Shown: positions 48,186-59,615, counted from the stretch's first letter. The stretch is 64,000 nucleotides of DNA from Psoroptes ovis (GCA_002943765.1 PQWQ01000002.1:4092001-4156000); one strand, 5' to 3'. A program made the numbers and translations. The notes: generated from the sequence alone by a model not told the origin.

Positions 48186-49217
48186 TTAATGAAATAAATA
48201 TGAGGTTTGATGATAATGTTCAGATAAGCTTGTGGTGGCTGTTGTTACCGGTGTAGTTGAATTTGTTTGTAAACCAAAATAAGCTTGTTGAGAAGGGTTA
48301 ACATAGTAATCGCAATCAGTAACTGTGGTACCACTGATGGTTGTGCTGGCTCCAAACGAATTTGGATAGGAACATGCATTACTTATGGGTGACACAGAAG
48401 CACTGGTCATTTGATTGTTTGCATAGGAATATGAATTCCAACCACTGTATAACCCTGCTGGTGGTGGTTGGTAATTGCCATATGAACAGTGACTATAGCA
48501 AGGACTGATCGATCTTGCCACAACTATTGCCGTATCTGTGGTTGTTGGACTGGAGCTGTTCGATGGCTGAGAAGTGTTTGAATGTTGAGAGGACTTGGTT
48601 AACTTTAAGCTTGCAAGTAGATTATCATTCGATTCTATGGGTAATGATTGACCAAATTCCATTGCTGAAGAATGCTGCTTTGAGCTTTGTAGCTTCAAAT
48701 CTGAGTCATGATTGCCGACAATAGTTGTCACTTGTGATGAATCATAGGGTAAATAATTATCATTTGATTGTTCTGTATGTTTAGGGCTCAATTCTTGTGT
48801 CTTCGAATGTTGCGAAATGAGAATATGATCATATGATTTACTATTACGAATTTTCTCCTCTCTGCGCCATTTCGCGCGGCGATTTGAAAACCAAACTTGA
48901 ATACGTGATTCTGGTAGTGATATTTTGTGTGCTAATTTTTCTCTGGCAAATATGTCCGGATAATGCGTACGCTCAAATTCTTTTTCTAAGGCATTCAATT
49001 GAAACTCATTGAATGCAGTCCGATTTCGGTGCAATTTATGCGTTGCCATTGAGTTGATATTCATATTGCTGTTTTGGTATTGTTGTTCAGTTGCTTCGGT
49101 AGACATTGTCGGTGTGGATGTTCTTGAAATAATGAATCGATGCGACTTGGACTGAGTTTTTTTAGCGGATGATGATTCCAATTTTTGATTATTTGTTTTC
49201 ATTGAATTTGATTTCAT
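48186..49217 (-). CDS. Pax6-type homeodomain protein without a paired domain
   Basis: Single exon, 343 residues. The homeodomain is residues 62-121: RNRTAFNEFQLNALEKEFER, then RTHYPDIFAREKLAHKISLP and ESRIQVWFSNRRAKWRREEK. Position 50 is Ser (S111) and N51 is N112. S50 and this overall sequence are those of Pax4/6-class proteins (eyeless/twin of eyeless), not the Q50/K50 paired-like genes. A TGA stop lies in frame 6 bases upstream of the ATG, and no acceptor joins it to upstream coding sequence. No paired-domain ORF occurs upstream on this strand in the next 2 kb or anywhere in the window. The C-terminal part is Ser/Thr/Tyr-rich, like a Pax6 PST activation domain. It could be a homeodomain-only Pax paralogue, or one exon of a larger gene whose paired-domain exons lie outside the window. 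Confidence 0.85.
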   Translation of the reverse strand: MKSNSMKTNNQKLESSSAKKTQSKSHRFIISRTSTPTMSTEATEQQYQNSNMNINSMATHKLHRNRTAFNEFQLNALEKEFERTHYPDIFAREKLAHKISLPESRIQVWFSNRRAKWRREEKIRNSKSYDHILISQHSKTQELSPKHTEQSNDNYLPYDSSQVTTIVGNHDSDLKLQSSKQHSSAMEFGQSLPIESNDNLLASLKLTKSSQHSNTSQPSNSSSPTTTDTAIVVARSISPCYSHCSYGNYQPPPAGLYSGWNSYSYANNQMTSASVSPISNACSYPNSFGASTTISGTTVTDCDYYVNPSQQAYFGLQTNSTTPVTTATTSLSEHYHQTSYLFH

Positions 49218-51474
49218 ATTTCATTATATTCGTTCACCAAGATTCATAAACATTCATATGAAATAGAATGAATTCATGTAAACAGATTAAGTTGATTTCT
49301 TTGATGAATTCAATGAAAAATAGATGATCTGATGAATTATCTTTGAATTTTTGCTTAGTTTTATCGTTTGTAGAATGGATCACATATTTTTTATCAGCAC
49401 ATATTTACACAATCTTTGCTGATTTTAGATTCGTAACAAAAAATTTTTAGATTTCAAATTTCACAATTTTGCCAAATGCCTAATGCTTTCACATTTGATT
49501 GAATAAACGAAATATCCAAAGATTCGTTTGTCGGCAAATTTTCTAAGCAACAAACATCTTCGAATCGATATAATCTTAAATGAATGTATCCATCCCCTAA
49601 GATCAGCTATTTAAAATTGGTAAATAGGCTCCACCTTGGGATGTACTGAGGCTAATTTTCGAACTAAACTGACCACCATTGAATATGGATGACCACCACC
49701 ACCACCACCACCACCATGATCATCACCATCATATCAACAGGTGTATGCATATGACTAGCTTATCAGTGGTAGTCTTGTCAGCTGGTTAATCCTTGCAGAT
49801 AGATGAGCATTACAGTGTTAACTCTATAAAAAAAATAGTCTTAAATACAATTGATATAATGGTCTAGCAAAACATTTCAAAATCGTTATCACCAAAATGT
49901 CAAACAATTTGTTGATGATTTGATGACATTTGGAACCCAATTTGATTTGAGAATTTAGATTTTATCATGGATTTTCGAACAAAGTTTTTGCCATTATCAT
50001 TGTTATCAGTTAATAAGAAACAATTGGATATTTTTTTAAAGGAATTTTTGCTTGTGCTATGATCACTTATACAATAAATGTCTATTATGATTATGGTCAA
50101 AATGTGTGATGACATAAATCATATTCAAACAGTCTAAATACACTCTGAATATTTGAACATTTTTGGTGACTGAAACTTATTTCATTCAATGGAATTGAAT
50201 ACATATTTTATCTTATTTCAATTATTTTCGCACACAAACACACTGATATCAGATCAAAACTATTAAACTTTAATTCGTTATGACTTTTTGTTTATAATTC
50301 GCAATATAAACCAACTAAACAATCAAACAATGAACCAACAATCAAAATCAAAAGTTTAATCAAAGCGGACATTTTGTAGAACTTTTGCCATTCATCAAGA
50401 GAACGTCATTTTGAATTAAAATTCAAAAATCTTTACGCATTCAAAAGTCAAAAACAACGATTAAAAAAATTCAGTTTTGAAATATAACCGAATTAGATTT
50501 GATAATCGATTTACAAAATGAATACAATTCGATTTGTTGTAATCTAATAGTGATTAGATGCAATCTATGCACATTCAAAAAAAAACTAAAATTGCTGATA
50601 ACTAAATCAACAAATCATATCGATCAATAAGATGGATTAGCCTCATTACAGCGTTGATGCTAATCATCGATCATCCATCATCATTACAATCGATTGACAT
50701 TGATTGAATGTCCAAATAATAACTTAATTATCATTTGAATGTATTTTTTTTTATTTATTTTGTAAATGACCCTAAACTATTCGATTACTAATCGATCGAT
50801 CATTAAACTAAAAACAAAAAATTTGATCGATCCAAATATGCAAATATGTTTAAATGGAAAGTACCAGTTTCATAAACATCCTGCTATTAGTGCAATGGTA
50901 CTTTATTTTTCTTCATTTAATGAAATAATGTTCATTTATGACTCTATATATGCATGATGAATAAACAGACATTGCTTTTTAAATTGCAATCAGTCGATTG
51001 ATACCACTACAAATAGAAATCCTCACAACAACTACACTGCCATTCACACTATTTTTTGAACATGCATCTTTTCAAACTCTTGTGATTCGTATCACTCAGT
51101 TTATTTGCTTTCTACTTGTTTAAAGTGTGTACTTTTCTGGATGCTCAAAGCGACCAGACCAGTGACGAATAAAAGAAGAACGAATCGCTTATTCAGAATA
51201 GAATGATAAAGTGATTACAATGTATTTAATTGTGTTGATCAATTCATTCATTCCTAAATAAGCAATTCATTCATCCATTCATTCAAAATTAAATCGTATT
51301 TAGAGAACAAAGAACAGACTAAAACGCACGACGGCTCCAACTCGTCACAAGATTAAAAATAAATAACAACGTGGTTTTTCACCATTTTTCACTTATTTTC
51401 ACTCGTTTGCTCAATATATCAAAAGCAATCGAATCAATTTGTTCGTCGAGTTTCATTTCAACTCAGAAACAAAA
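49218..51474. other. Divergent intergenic region, homeobox gene / UCK
   Basis: 2.26 kb with no convincing ORF. It contains the ACC repeat at 49692-49716 and many TAAT-type AT-rich sites. It should hold the promoters of the homeobox gene (minus) and of UCK (plus). Confidence 0.55.
49692..49716. repeat. (ACC)n microsatellite
   Basis: Eight ACC units about 475 bases upstream of the Pax6-type homeobox gene, followed by a few CAT units. Confidence 0.85.
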
Positions 51475-53825
51475 ATGTCCGAAACAGATTCAGCTTCACT
51501 ATTATCATCTTCATTTCCATTAAACAATCAAGCCAATGGTAATCAACATGCCAGCAGCAGCGAAATATCTCATCACATTCGTTATTCGTTTCAAAAACAA
51601 CCATTCGTTATTGGTGTTGCCGGAGGTACTGCATCTGGAAAGGTGATATTCATTCAATGACTGAATAATTATATTTACATTATTCAATGCTTATTAATAG
51701 TCGACAGTCTGTTCGAAGATAATCAAACGTTTGGGGCCGATTGATCCCACATCAATTTATTTGTCTCATGAAAAGAGAGTTGTTAGTATTTCGCAAGATT
51801 CTTTTTATCGTAAATTGACCGATGAAGACCGACAAAAAGTAGCGAAAGGCCTTTTCAATTTTGATCATCCATCAGCTTTTGATGTGGATCTAATGGTACG
51901 CACATTACGTGATGTTTGTGATGGTAAAATGGTTCGCGTTCCAATCTATGATTATAATAATAATGAAATGTGAGTTTCGATTCAATTTTTAAAGAATTTA
52001 TCTGAACAATTTCAATTCAACAGAAGTGACAAAGAAGAAACAATTTATCCAGCTGACGTCGTATTATTCGAAGGCTTATTATTATTTTATTTTCCTGAAT
52101 TGCGTAAAATGTTTCACATGAAGATATTTGTTGATACAGATCCAGATACTCGTCTTTCGAGACGTGTTATACGTGATGTAAAAGAACTAAATCGTGATCT
52201 AAGTTCAGTGTTGGCACAATATCTCAAATTTGTTAAACCATCGTTTGAAGAGTTTTGTTTACCGGTTAGTGCTTGTTTGTTTATTCATCCATATTAAGAT
52301 ATATTAATTAAAACTTTGTCTTGATATAATGCAGACAAAAAAGTATGCTGATATTGTGGTGCCACGTGGTCCTGATAATGAAGGTAAGACCGAATCAAAG
52401 AATGATTCAAATTACTTGATTTCCATTTTTTCCGTTCACTATGACACTATTTATATTGCATCCATTTCATTTAATTGATTTCTTTTCAATTATTTCTTTG
52501 GGTCGGTTATCTATTTTTCGCTGTTGTCTGCTGTTTTCATTTCCAATTTGACATTCTATTTTATAATAATTGATAAATAATTGAGGCCAATGTTGAATTA
52601 TTAACTAAGTTACTATGACATACTGCTAGAGTGTCTAATATTTCATATCTTACAATTTGATAACAATATTATATCTCTTGATTGATTGATTGATTCAAAT
52701 GCATTCTTATTTCCCATTTGCAGTTGCAGTTGATTTGATTGCAACACAAATACGTTCAGTTGTTGATCCTGGCATTAGACATCGAACTATCAAATTGAGA
52801 CGAACATTTTGTGATGCAGAAGCTGATGAGGAAGATGTCGATGTATCATTCAATTTTAATATGTTTGAGCTGATTAAAACGAACAAAAAATCTTCATCAT
52901 TATCTTCTTGCTCTTCATCTTCATCATCAGGATCTTCGAAACGCCTAATGAGGCGTCAAGGGTCAATGGATGAAGGTTATGATGATACGAATAAATTGAA
53001 TGAAATTATGCTGGCTCATTCTTTGAATTGTTATTCGACATCGGCACCATCATCTTATGGTAAATATATGAATCGTATTGAACATGCAAAATCATTACCA
53101 TCATCATCTGCCAGATCAACAGCATCATCGATGTCAACAACTGTAATCGCTGATCAATCAATCGATTTGAAATGAAGAATTGGCAAACCTTTAGATTTGC
53201 TTTTTATTCTGATTCAAAGTATTTCAATACCAGTTTGATTCCATTCAAAAAGAAATTTTCAAAAATAAAACTGGACACTATTTTCATTTGTGATGGCCAA
53301 AATGCATGAAACAAAAACAGCATTTTAATTTTTACCAAAACAATGTATTGGATGAATCTGTGATTTTAGTTGTTTTGAACAGATTAGCTTTTTTTACAAT
53401 TTAATATAACACACATGTATCGATGTACAATTTTTACAAAATGACCGGCCAAGTCTATACGATTGACATTTCAGAATATTTGACTTGATTATTTTCTGTT
53501 TCAAAATAAAATGTCAGAAATTAATGGATTAGGTCTTTGATTTTAATTATTTTTCTTATTTATCCAAACAGTTGCCATTGATTTTATCGTGCAAACAATA
53601 CGCGATTTAATAACGAATAAATATAAATATCATCAGATACCGATTTATAATACATCGCATGAGACAAATTCAACACCATCTTCACCAATGATTAATCTGG
53701 ATAAGAAAATTGAAACACCAGCCAAAAATAATCGCCGTCATTCAAAACCAATAGATATTGTACGTTATAGACATAATAGTGATTCAAAAGAAGATATTTC
53801 ATATAATCGCCATAAACCCATTTGA
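51475..53825 (+). CDS. UCK: Uridine-cytidine kinase with alternative last exons
   Basis: Constitutive exons 51475-51642, 51701-51969, 52024-52264 and 52335-52383, then either 52724-53175 (392 residues) or 53572-53825 (326 residues). Walker A GGTASGKS is split between exons 1 and 2 (residues 50-57). SISQDSFYRKL (substrate-binding), FDHPSAFD, VPIYDY, VVLFEGLLLFY (Walker B-like), DTRLSRRVIRD, KPSFEEFC and KKYADIVVPRG are the UCK signature. The enzyme phosphorylates uridine and cytidine in the pyrimidine salvage pathway, using ATP. Both last exons start in the same phase and share an opening VA(V/I)D motif, matching the human VAINLIVQHIQD segment. Convergent with TELO2: 8 bases between stop codons. 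Confidence 0.93.
52724..53175 (+). CDS. UCK: UCK alternative terminal exon A
   Basis: Acceptor ATTTGCAG, then VAVDLIATQIRSVV. 150 codons to a TGA. The tail is Ser-rich and basic, with an acidic EADEEDVDV patch and a long serine run. It is followed 88 bases later by AATAAA (53264-53269), so it can end its own transcript. Confidence 0.82.
53264..53269 (+). terminator. Candidate poly(A) signal of UCK exon A
   Basis: AATAAA 88 bases after the exon A stop and about 300 bases before exon B. It supports use of exon A as a true last exon. Confidence 0.55.
53572..53825 (+). CDS. UCK: UCK alternative terminal exon B
   Basis: Acceptor CAAACAG, then VAIDFIVQTIRDLI, the same phase and fold position as exon A. 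84 codons to a TGA with a basic, Pro/Ser-rich tail. It is closer in length to the human UCK2 tail. Exons A and B look like a tandem exon duplication that has diverged outside the opening helix. Confidence 0.82.
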
Positions 53826-53833
53826 ATCATTTT

Positions 53834-56508
53834 TCACTTGTGCTGTTGTTGATCAGTCATTACTTTCATTGCTTCATAAGCAGCTACTATGCAATCTTGA
53901 TTCAAATCATCTATCATTGTTTCTATTTAGGAAAAGAAAATGATTATTCAAATCATTGAAATTTAATTCTGACAAAATGAATACCTTGAAGCCAACATTT
54001 GAAATCCAGTATATGATTTTTAAGATCATTCATCAGAAAATCAGCTGGAATTATTGATAGTATCGAGGTAAATGTATTTATGATAGCCATACGAACGTTT
54101 CTGCATAGAATTTAAAATTGTAAATTTGATTGTAAATTTTTTATATGAAATAAAATTCCAAACCTTTTGGCATTATTTCGATATGAATACATGAATGTAA
54201 TTAATTCTTTGGCCATTTGAATTGCCTGCATATGATTTTGACAATTTTTAAGCATGATGCCCAAAGAAAGGATAAGTGATTCAATTATGAATGAATCAGT
54301 TTCATCATTGATGCCTAATTTTATTTGATTTGGATCACGTATTAAAGGATAAAAGAAATATTTAGAAACTGGAACGAATTGATTGGGCCTCAATAGATTT
54401 TGCTGATCCTTTTTTCGATTGTTCATGTTTGAGATGTATTTAGTCTGTGATTTTATTTTCGCTTCAAGCTTCGATTTCCAATCCGATTCATTATGTTCAG
54501 CATTTAATTCGTGATCATCATTTAACCCAAAATATTCAAGCTGAAATTTTTTATTCTTGTCGCTAATTTTTAATCGTTCGACTTTCGGTGCAACTGTCTT
54601 AACAATCTGATTAAAACCCTCGGATTCCAGAGGTTTTAATTGTGATAGATGATCACTCGCTTTTGTCAATACAGCCAACACATCCATACGACAACGTATC
54701 GAAATATTTTGAGCATAAAATCGTTCAGTCAGATAAGATGCGGTTACTTTCGGTGCTTCAACACATAGAGCAATCAAAGATTCGATTCTTAATTGATCAA
54801 AATTTTCAATTGATAATTTATCATCCAAATCGAATAAAACTTTGGCCAATTTCAATGCAATTCTATCATCAATACGATTTGCATTAGACCGAATTATTTT
54901 TTCAACAGATTCTAAGCATTTTCTATGCCATTCTGGCTTTTCATAATCACATAAGCCCTCAATACAATCTTGCAAATAAATCGGGTAATATTCGGAATTG
55001 TCAATTAATAAAATATCTTGAATATTCATTTCTTTAATATCCGTTGATTTAGGTTTAGAATGCCATTTTTTGTGCACATAACGTACATCATCTTCAATCG
55101 GTATATCGTTTGATAGGTCATAAGGCTCTAAATCATCGTCACTGTCATCATCGCTATCTAAAGACTGTCTTTTTGCCGTTTCCGAGCATTCATTCGTTTT
55201 CAATGGCTCACTTGCTTCGGGAAGTTTAAATGGTTCAACCTGCGATTCGATTGAATTTGTTGGTGGAATTTTCCGATCAAATACTTCATTCAAATTAAAT
55301 ACACTGAGATATTTCAAATGTTTGCAATCATCGTCAGTATCTTCATTATCAAATTTCGATTTGAACTCCTCAAAATCTTCACAATTTAGTCGATTGAATC
55401 TAATAAAAATTTTGAATAGTTCCATCGATGTAGTAAGTATTATTTGCCGAATACTCGTTTGTGTGCTGGATATTCCGATAGTGGATATGTCAAATGTAGC
55501 TGATTGTAATTTTTCGATAACATTTCTTGATTCTTCATTCTCCAATAAAAATCTTGCGATTAAAATAATCAAACGACAAAGAAAAAATTGTTGTTCATAT
55601 TTGCGATGATTTATCGAATTTGAATTGGTCCACACATCAATTGCATTTGAAGCTGCTTGTATAAACCATTGGCGCTTGCATTTGAATAAATAACCAAGTA
55701 AATTGTACAGAAATTGCTCAATTTTTCTTCCATCGATATTCAATGGACAATGATAGATCAAAATAAACTTATTTGTCAATAAAAACTCAATTTTAGACTT
55801 GATAATAGTCGATTCAATAAAATCAGATGAAAATATTGATTCAATTGGCTGTACATAATCACAATTATGAAATATAAGTTTGAATGTTTGTTCGATATAC
55901 TTGAAAATTTCAGCTTTAGATTCAATTTCTTTATCGGGCAAAATCAATTTTCGAATAATCGATTTAGAACTCTCGTATTGATCAAATAAATCTTTAAATA
56001 GATATTCCCAAACTAAATCTTGATACCCACGTAAACATAATCTTCGTACAATAACGTGTAAATAATTAATATTAAATTCCTCTGATTGATTAATTTCATT
56101 TAATCTATTTTTTATAACAGCACATAAACGGCAAACGTATTTATTGGTATCAAATTTATTTTCATATTCGTAATTAATGCCATATAAATTAGCAATCAAT
56201 TCTGGCATTGATATTAATATGTTCATAAACTTATTCATTTCGATCGATTCATACAAACAATTATTTGAAAATGATTTAAAATATTCATCGAGATAATTTG
56301 ATTTGAATAATAATTCATTCAAAATATTTAGCAGTTCATTGTGCTTTGATAAATTACTTTCGATCAATAATTCTTCTATGAATACATTGAATTTTATGAT
56401 TGAAAATGATTCAATAAGGTAATTGAATAAATCGGAATATTTCTCAGAATCTTTCAATTGTTTTATGTGTTTGCTGAAATTGGCAACATTTTCATAATTT
56501 GTATTCAT
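53834..56508 (-). CDS. TELO2: TELO2 / Tel2, PIKK-stabilising co-chaperone
   Basis: Exons 56508-54164, 54100-53985 and 53922-53834 give 849 residues (human 837). The first ATG in frame is 56508. The protein is alpha-helical and HEAT-like throughout. The conserved C-terminal core is recognisable: YYPIYLQDCIEGLCDYEKPE, IALKLAKVLFDLDD, VTASYLTERFYAQNISIRCRM (quoted in part) with DVLAVLTKASD, and SKYFFYPLIRDPN. An acidic SDDDSDDDLEPYDLSNDIP linker resembles the CK2-phosphorylated region that recruits the R2TP/PIH1D1 adaptor. TELO2 works with TTI1 and TTI2 to mature mTOR, ATM, ATR and other PIKK kinases. The stop is 8 bases from UCK exon B. Confidence 0.9.
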
Positions 56509-57312
56509 TTTCAAATATTTGAAAGAACATTAAAAATTTTGAAAAAACATAAAAAAACATAGGTAGTTTATCGAAAAATCAAATGCATTAAAATTTCATG
56601 AATTATAAAAACATGATCACTGCTGATAATTGTTGCATGAACATGGTACTATTCATAAAGCACATATGCCATGTTAGACAAAACAGTAGTGAAGTTTATT
56701 TACAAAATGGTTAGAGTTTATATACAAACATTATACATGTTCTACGTGACTATTTACACACAACATATGATAAGATATTGGTGATGATAAGATAGCCCTC
56801 ATACACCTTTCCACTGAAAAAAATCGGGGGGTAATTTTTATGATTTTTTCCCCCATTTTGTTGGCGAAGCAAAGGCAAATTTTTTATTTTTGGTCCTACT
56901 ACAAAAAAAGGTGTCAACAAATCGAAAATTTTAAAAATTTTGTTGCCGCGAAAACAAATGGGTGGAGTTTAGCACTATTTCTACCTATCAAGGATAACAC
57001 AACTAAGTTAAATTTTTTAATTTAAAAATTAATAATTTTCAAATTAATTCAAATTAATTAATAATTGTTTAATTTATTTAATCATCTGGTTTGATAATTT
57101 AAAAGTAATTTGAGAAGCGAAAATATCTTTGAAAAGACATAAAAGTTGGATAATTGAATAAACATTTATATTGTCCAATAATTTAATAATTAGTCTGATT
57201 AATCATTCGTCTGAGCCTCGGTAAATGGGAGAAAGGCTTAGGATTCGTATGGGAAAACAAATTTTTTTCAGAATGTTTTAAGTAATTCGATGAAAATTGA
57301 TTTGATTCAAAA
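56509..57312. other. Intergenic region before the accessory block
   Basis: Non-coding. Around 56823-56857 there is a G6 run followed 23 bases later by a C5 run, unusual in this AT-rich sequence. Further on lies AT-rich palindromic sequence (AAAATTTTAAAAATTTT near 56926). These could be debris or an edge of the mobile block at 57.3-63.0 kb, but no clear terminal repeat was found. Confidence 0.4.
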
Positions 57313-57804
57313 TCAGCCGGATTTCAATCCTTTCATTAAATTACGGACCAACTTGGGCCACCGTGAATTAGATTTGGGTCGAGGAATGCTTTGCAATGTC
57401 GGTGTTTCTTTTTTTTCAACGAGAAGTTTTTTGAATGATTGTTCATCTGGTCGTTGCAATAGTCTTCGTTGAAGGTGTTGTGGCAACGATACGACAAATA
57501 AATCTAAATTTTTAGTCATTTTATGGAAAATGCGATTAATTTCGCAGTATTTCTGATGATTTTCTTCACTAATAAGACATTCATAGTCAAGACGTACGAA
57601 TTTTTCTATGAAAAATTCTATCATGTCGGACACTAGTGAGTCGTATAGACGGTAGGCAGTTTTTAGCTCGTAATATGAATTGATAATCTTAGACAATTTA
57701 AAATTGGGGTTCAGCAGCATGTTCCAAATTTCATCGATTGATTTTTCCAATTCATCTCGTTTTTGGATAAGTTTTATTAATTTTTTCTCGAATTCTATCT
57801 TCAT
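57313..57804 (-). CDS. Small coiled-coil ORF of the accessory block
   Basis: An intact ATG-to-stop frame of 163 residues, mostly helical and charged. It starts KIEFEKKLIKLIQKRDELEKS and has heptad-like repeats through residue 110. The basic, Pro-containing C-terminus has SRWPKLVRNLMKGL. It is more balanced in codon use than spurious AT-rich ORFs and sits 190 bases downstream of the Env-like frames on the same strand. The N-terminal coiled coil is loosely like the start of a retroelement Gag, but there is no zinc knuckle or capsid motif. Function unknown. Confidence 0.5.
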   Translation of the reverse strand: MKIEFEKKLIKLIQKRDELEKSIDEIWNMLLNPNFKLSKIINSYYELKTAYRLYDSLVSDMIEFFIEKFVRLDYECLISEENHQKYCEINRIFHKMTKNLDLFVVSLPQHLQRRLLQRPDEQSFKKLLVEKKETPTLQSIPRPKSNSRWPKLVRNLMKGLKSG

Positions 57805-57994
57805 TTCAATAATCGATTAAAATTTTTTCAAATACCCTGCTAAAATAATAATGATGATAATTAGGATTATAAGGCTATTTTAATGAGTCATCGAATCATA
57901 TTATTAAAAAATATTTCAAGAATGATTTAATTAATCTATGAATAAACGTGAAGAATAATATATTAATTACAAGTTTAATGAATTGAAAAAAAAT

Positions 57995-58753
57995 TCATGT
58001 TGGATCGCTTATTTTCCCATTTTTCAGAGAATTTTTCAATGTTGTAAGCTTCTTTCTGGTGGATGAATATAACGAAAGAACACAAAATAATACCATCACA
58101 ATCAAACTAGTGATTGGTATGAAAAACCACCAAAATAATTTTTCGTTTTTTTTCTGGTTTCCTTGGATCTGTTCTATGTCTTGCAGCAAAATCTCGAGGC
58201 TTTTACCACTCGAGAAATAATTCTCGAGCCCTCCAAAGAGATTTTGGCTAATATGCATATTTTCGTACAGATCCAATTGATGGTTACCAAATCTTCGGTG
58301 GTATTCGGCCTTATGATGATAATCGCCGACTTTGAATTCTTTTTTAATTGGCAACTTGTAAATTTTGTTTTCACAAGTGCTTGTTCGATTATCTATAGTT
58401 ATATTCTGGTTATAACAATAGAAAAATACGGATCTATCGTTGAAATGGAATTGAAGATCCTCTCTTGCCAGATTTTCGTCTTTATCGCAATCTTTTTTGG
58501 CCCATAAACTTTCACTAGGATCACTTGCGTCACAATCGTTTGGTTTATTGATCAAAAAACTTTGCGAAGGACGACCATGATTCGGATGTATTCGCAACTT
58601 TCTGACGCAATCCTTTTGTTCATTATAAAGCATGAACCTTGGCCCAACATATTCATATTTACAGAGCTCATTGCCATGGTTTTGATACAATGAGAATGGA
58701 TGACTTTCATAAATCACCAAATCTCTGTAAATTCGAGGCACCACGAATTCCAA
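57995..58753 (-). CDS. Env-like glycoprotein, C-terminal frame
   Basis: An open frame of about 250 codons with no good ATG near its start; it overlaps the upstream frame by 47 bases in a different phase. It contains several Cys residues, glycosylation sequons (NIT and NRT), and near the end a 23-residue hydrophobic segment (FFIPITSLIVMVLFCVLSLY) followed by a short basic tail, i.e. a type I membrane anchor. It looks like the membrane-proximal half of an envelope-like fusion protein. Together with the preceding frame it reads as one protein interrupted by a frame change. This is either a disabling indel or a frameshift event; the overlap shows no convincing intron. Source family not identified. 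Confidence 0.55.
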   Translation of the reverse strand: MEFVVPRIYRDLVIYESHPFSLYQNHGNELCKYEYVGPRFMLYNEQKDCVRKLRIHPNHGRPSQSFLINKPNDCDASDPSESLWAKKDCDKDENLAREDLQFHFNDRSVFFYCYNQNITIDNRTSTCENKIYKLPIKKEFKVGDYHHKAEYHRRFGNHQLDLYENMHISQNLFGGLENYFSSGKSLEILLQDIEQIQGNQKKNEKLFWWFFIPITSLIVMVLFCVLSLYSSTRKKLTTLKNSLKNGKISDPT

Positions 58754-59288
58754 TACTGACTTGATTTGTTTGCAATTTGTTTATTCTAAAATGCTGAATC
58801 CATTGTGCGATAAAACCAATAACACTTTGTCCTACGTGAACAATTTTATCATAATTATCGAACAAAAATTTTGCGCCCTGTAATATTATTCCGACGCTCC
58901 GTTTTTCAATGCGATTTTTCGGGGGGACAAAGATATCTTTGATGGACTCGTTGGTTTTCGGACAATTTCCGAATATCGGGTTCAGCACCAATTCCTCATA
59001 TCTTGATTCACAATCGAGTTTTGTATTATTTTGTTTTAATATTGAGCAAGGACTTATTAATTTAATAACATCATAAGTGTTGATTAAGTCTTCCGCAATC
59101 GTATGTCTGGTACGCTCCCAGACTATTGGATCCGCTGTGGCTATACCAGATATTGCATTGACTGCTCCAATATGCGATGTGATTATAATTATCAAAAAAA
59201 CCAATTTGAGAATTCCGTTCATGGTGCCATTATGAATAACTTTCTCCGATTCTTGGAGTCTTGTACTAAGGGTTTCAACTTTGCTCAT
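58707..59288 (-). CDS. Env-like glycoprotein, N-terminal frame
   Basis: 193 codons from ATG 59288; a second ATG at 59222 directly precedes a strong signal peptide (LVFLIIIITSHIGAVNA). After an ectodomain with Cys residues and sequons (NNT, NES) comes a basic site, IEKR, followed at once by the hydrophobic SVGIILQGAKFLF. This is the arrangement of a proteolytic site plus fusion-peptide-like segment in class I viral or retroelement Env and baculovirus-F-like proteins. The frame ends at a TGA just inside the next one. The resemblance is architectural, not a sequence match. No entry function is demonstrated, and the break suggests an old copy. Confidence 0.55.
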   Translation of the reverse strand: MSKVETLSTRLQESEKVIHNGTMNGILKLVFLIIIITSHIGAVNAISGIATADPIVWERTRHTIAEDLINTYDVIKLISPCSILKQNNTKLDCESRYEELVLNPIFGNCPKTNESIKDIFVPPKNRIEKRSVGIILQGAKFLFDNYDKIVHVGQSVIGFIAQWIQHFRINKLQTNQVSIGIRGASNLQRFGDL

Positions 59289-59615
59289 TTTGTCTACAAT
59301 AATATCATGGAATAAAACGATGTTCTACTTACAATACACAATGAATTACTTACAATAAGATAAAAATTTATTCGCCACGAATATGCTTGACTTGAAACAC
59401 AAAAATATATTTTTTTCAAAACTAAGAAAATTCACTTTAAAATTTTAAAATTTATTTCGAAATCTTATCATAAAATAATGATGATGATTGAAAATTTGTG
59501 TTGTGTTTTTATATTAGACTACAGAAACTATGATTAAAATGATTTTCTTGAATCAATAAGATGCATTCTAAATCAATACGAATAACTTGCAATATTATTA
59601 TCACTAATAATAATA

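Noticed and set aside
56509..57010. Left terminal inverted repeat of the accessory block
   Set aside because: The G-run/C-run segment has no reverse-complement partner that I could find in the last 1 kb of the window.
57313..57804. Assignment of the 163-residue ORF as retroelement Gag
   Set aside because: Only a loose coiled-coil resemblance, no capsid or zinc-knuckle motif, and it lies downstream of the Env-like frames instead of upstream.
58714..58760. A 36-base GT-AG intron in the Env-like overlap
   Set aside because: Far shorter than any other intron here, and a multiple of three, so it cannot restore the frame.
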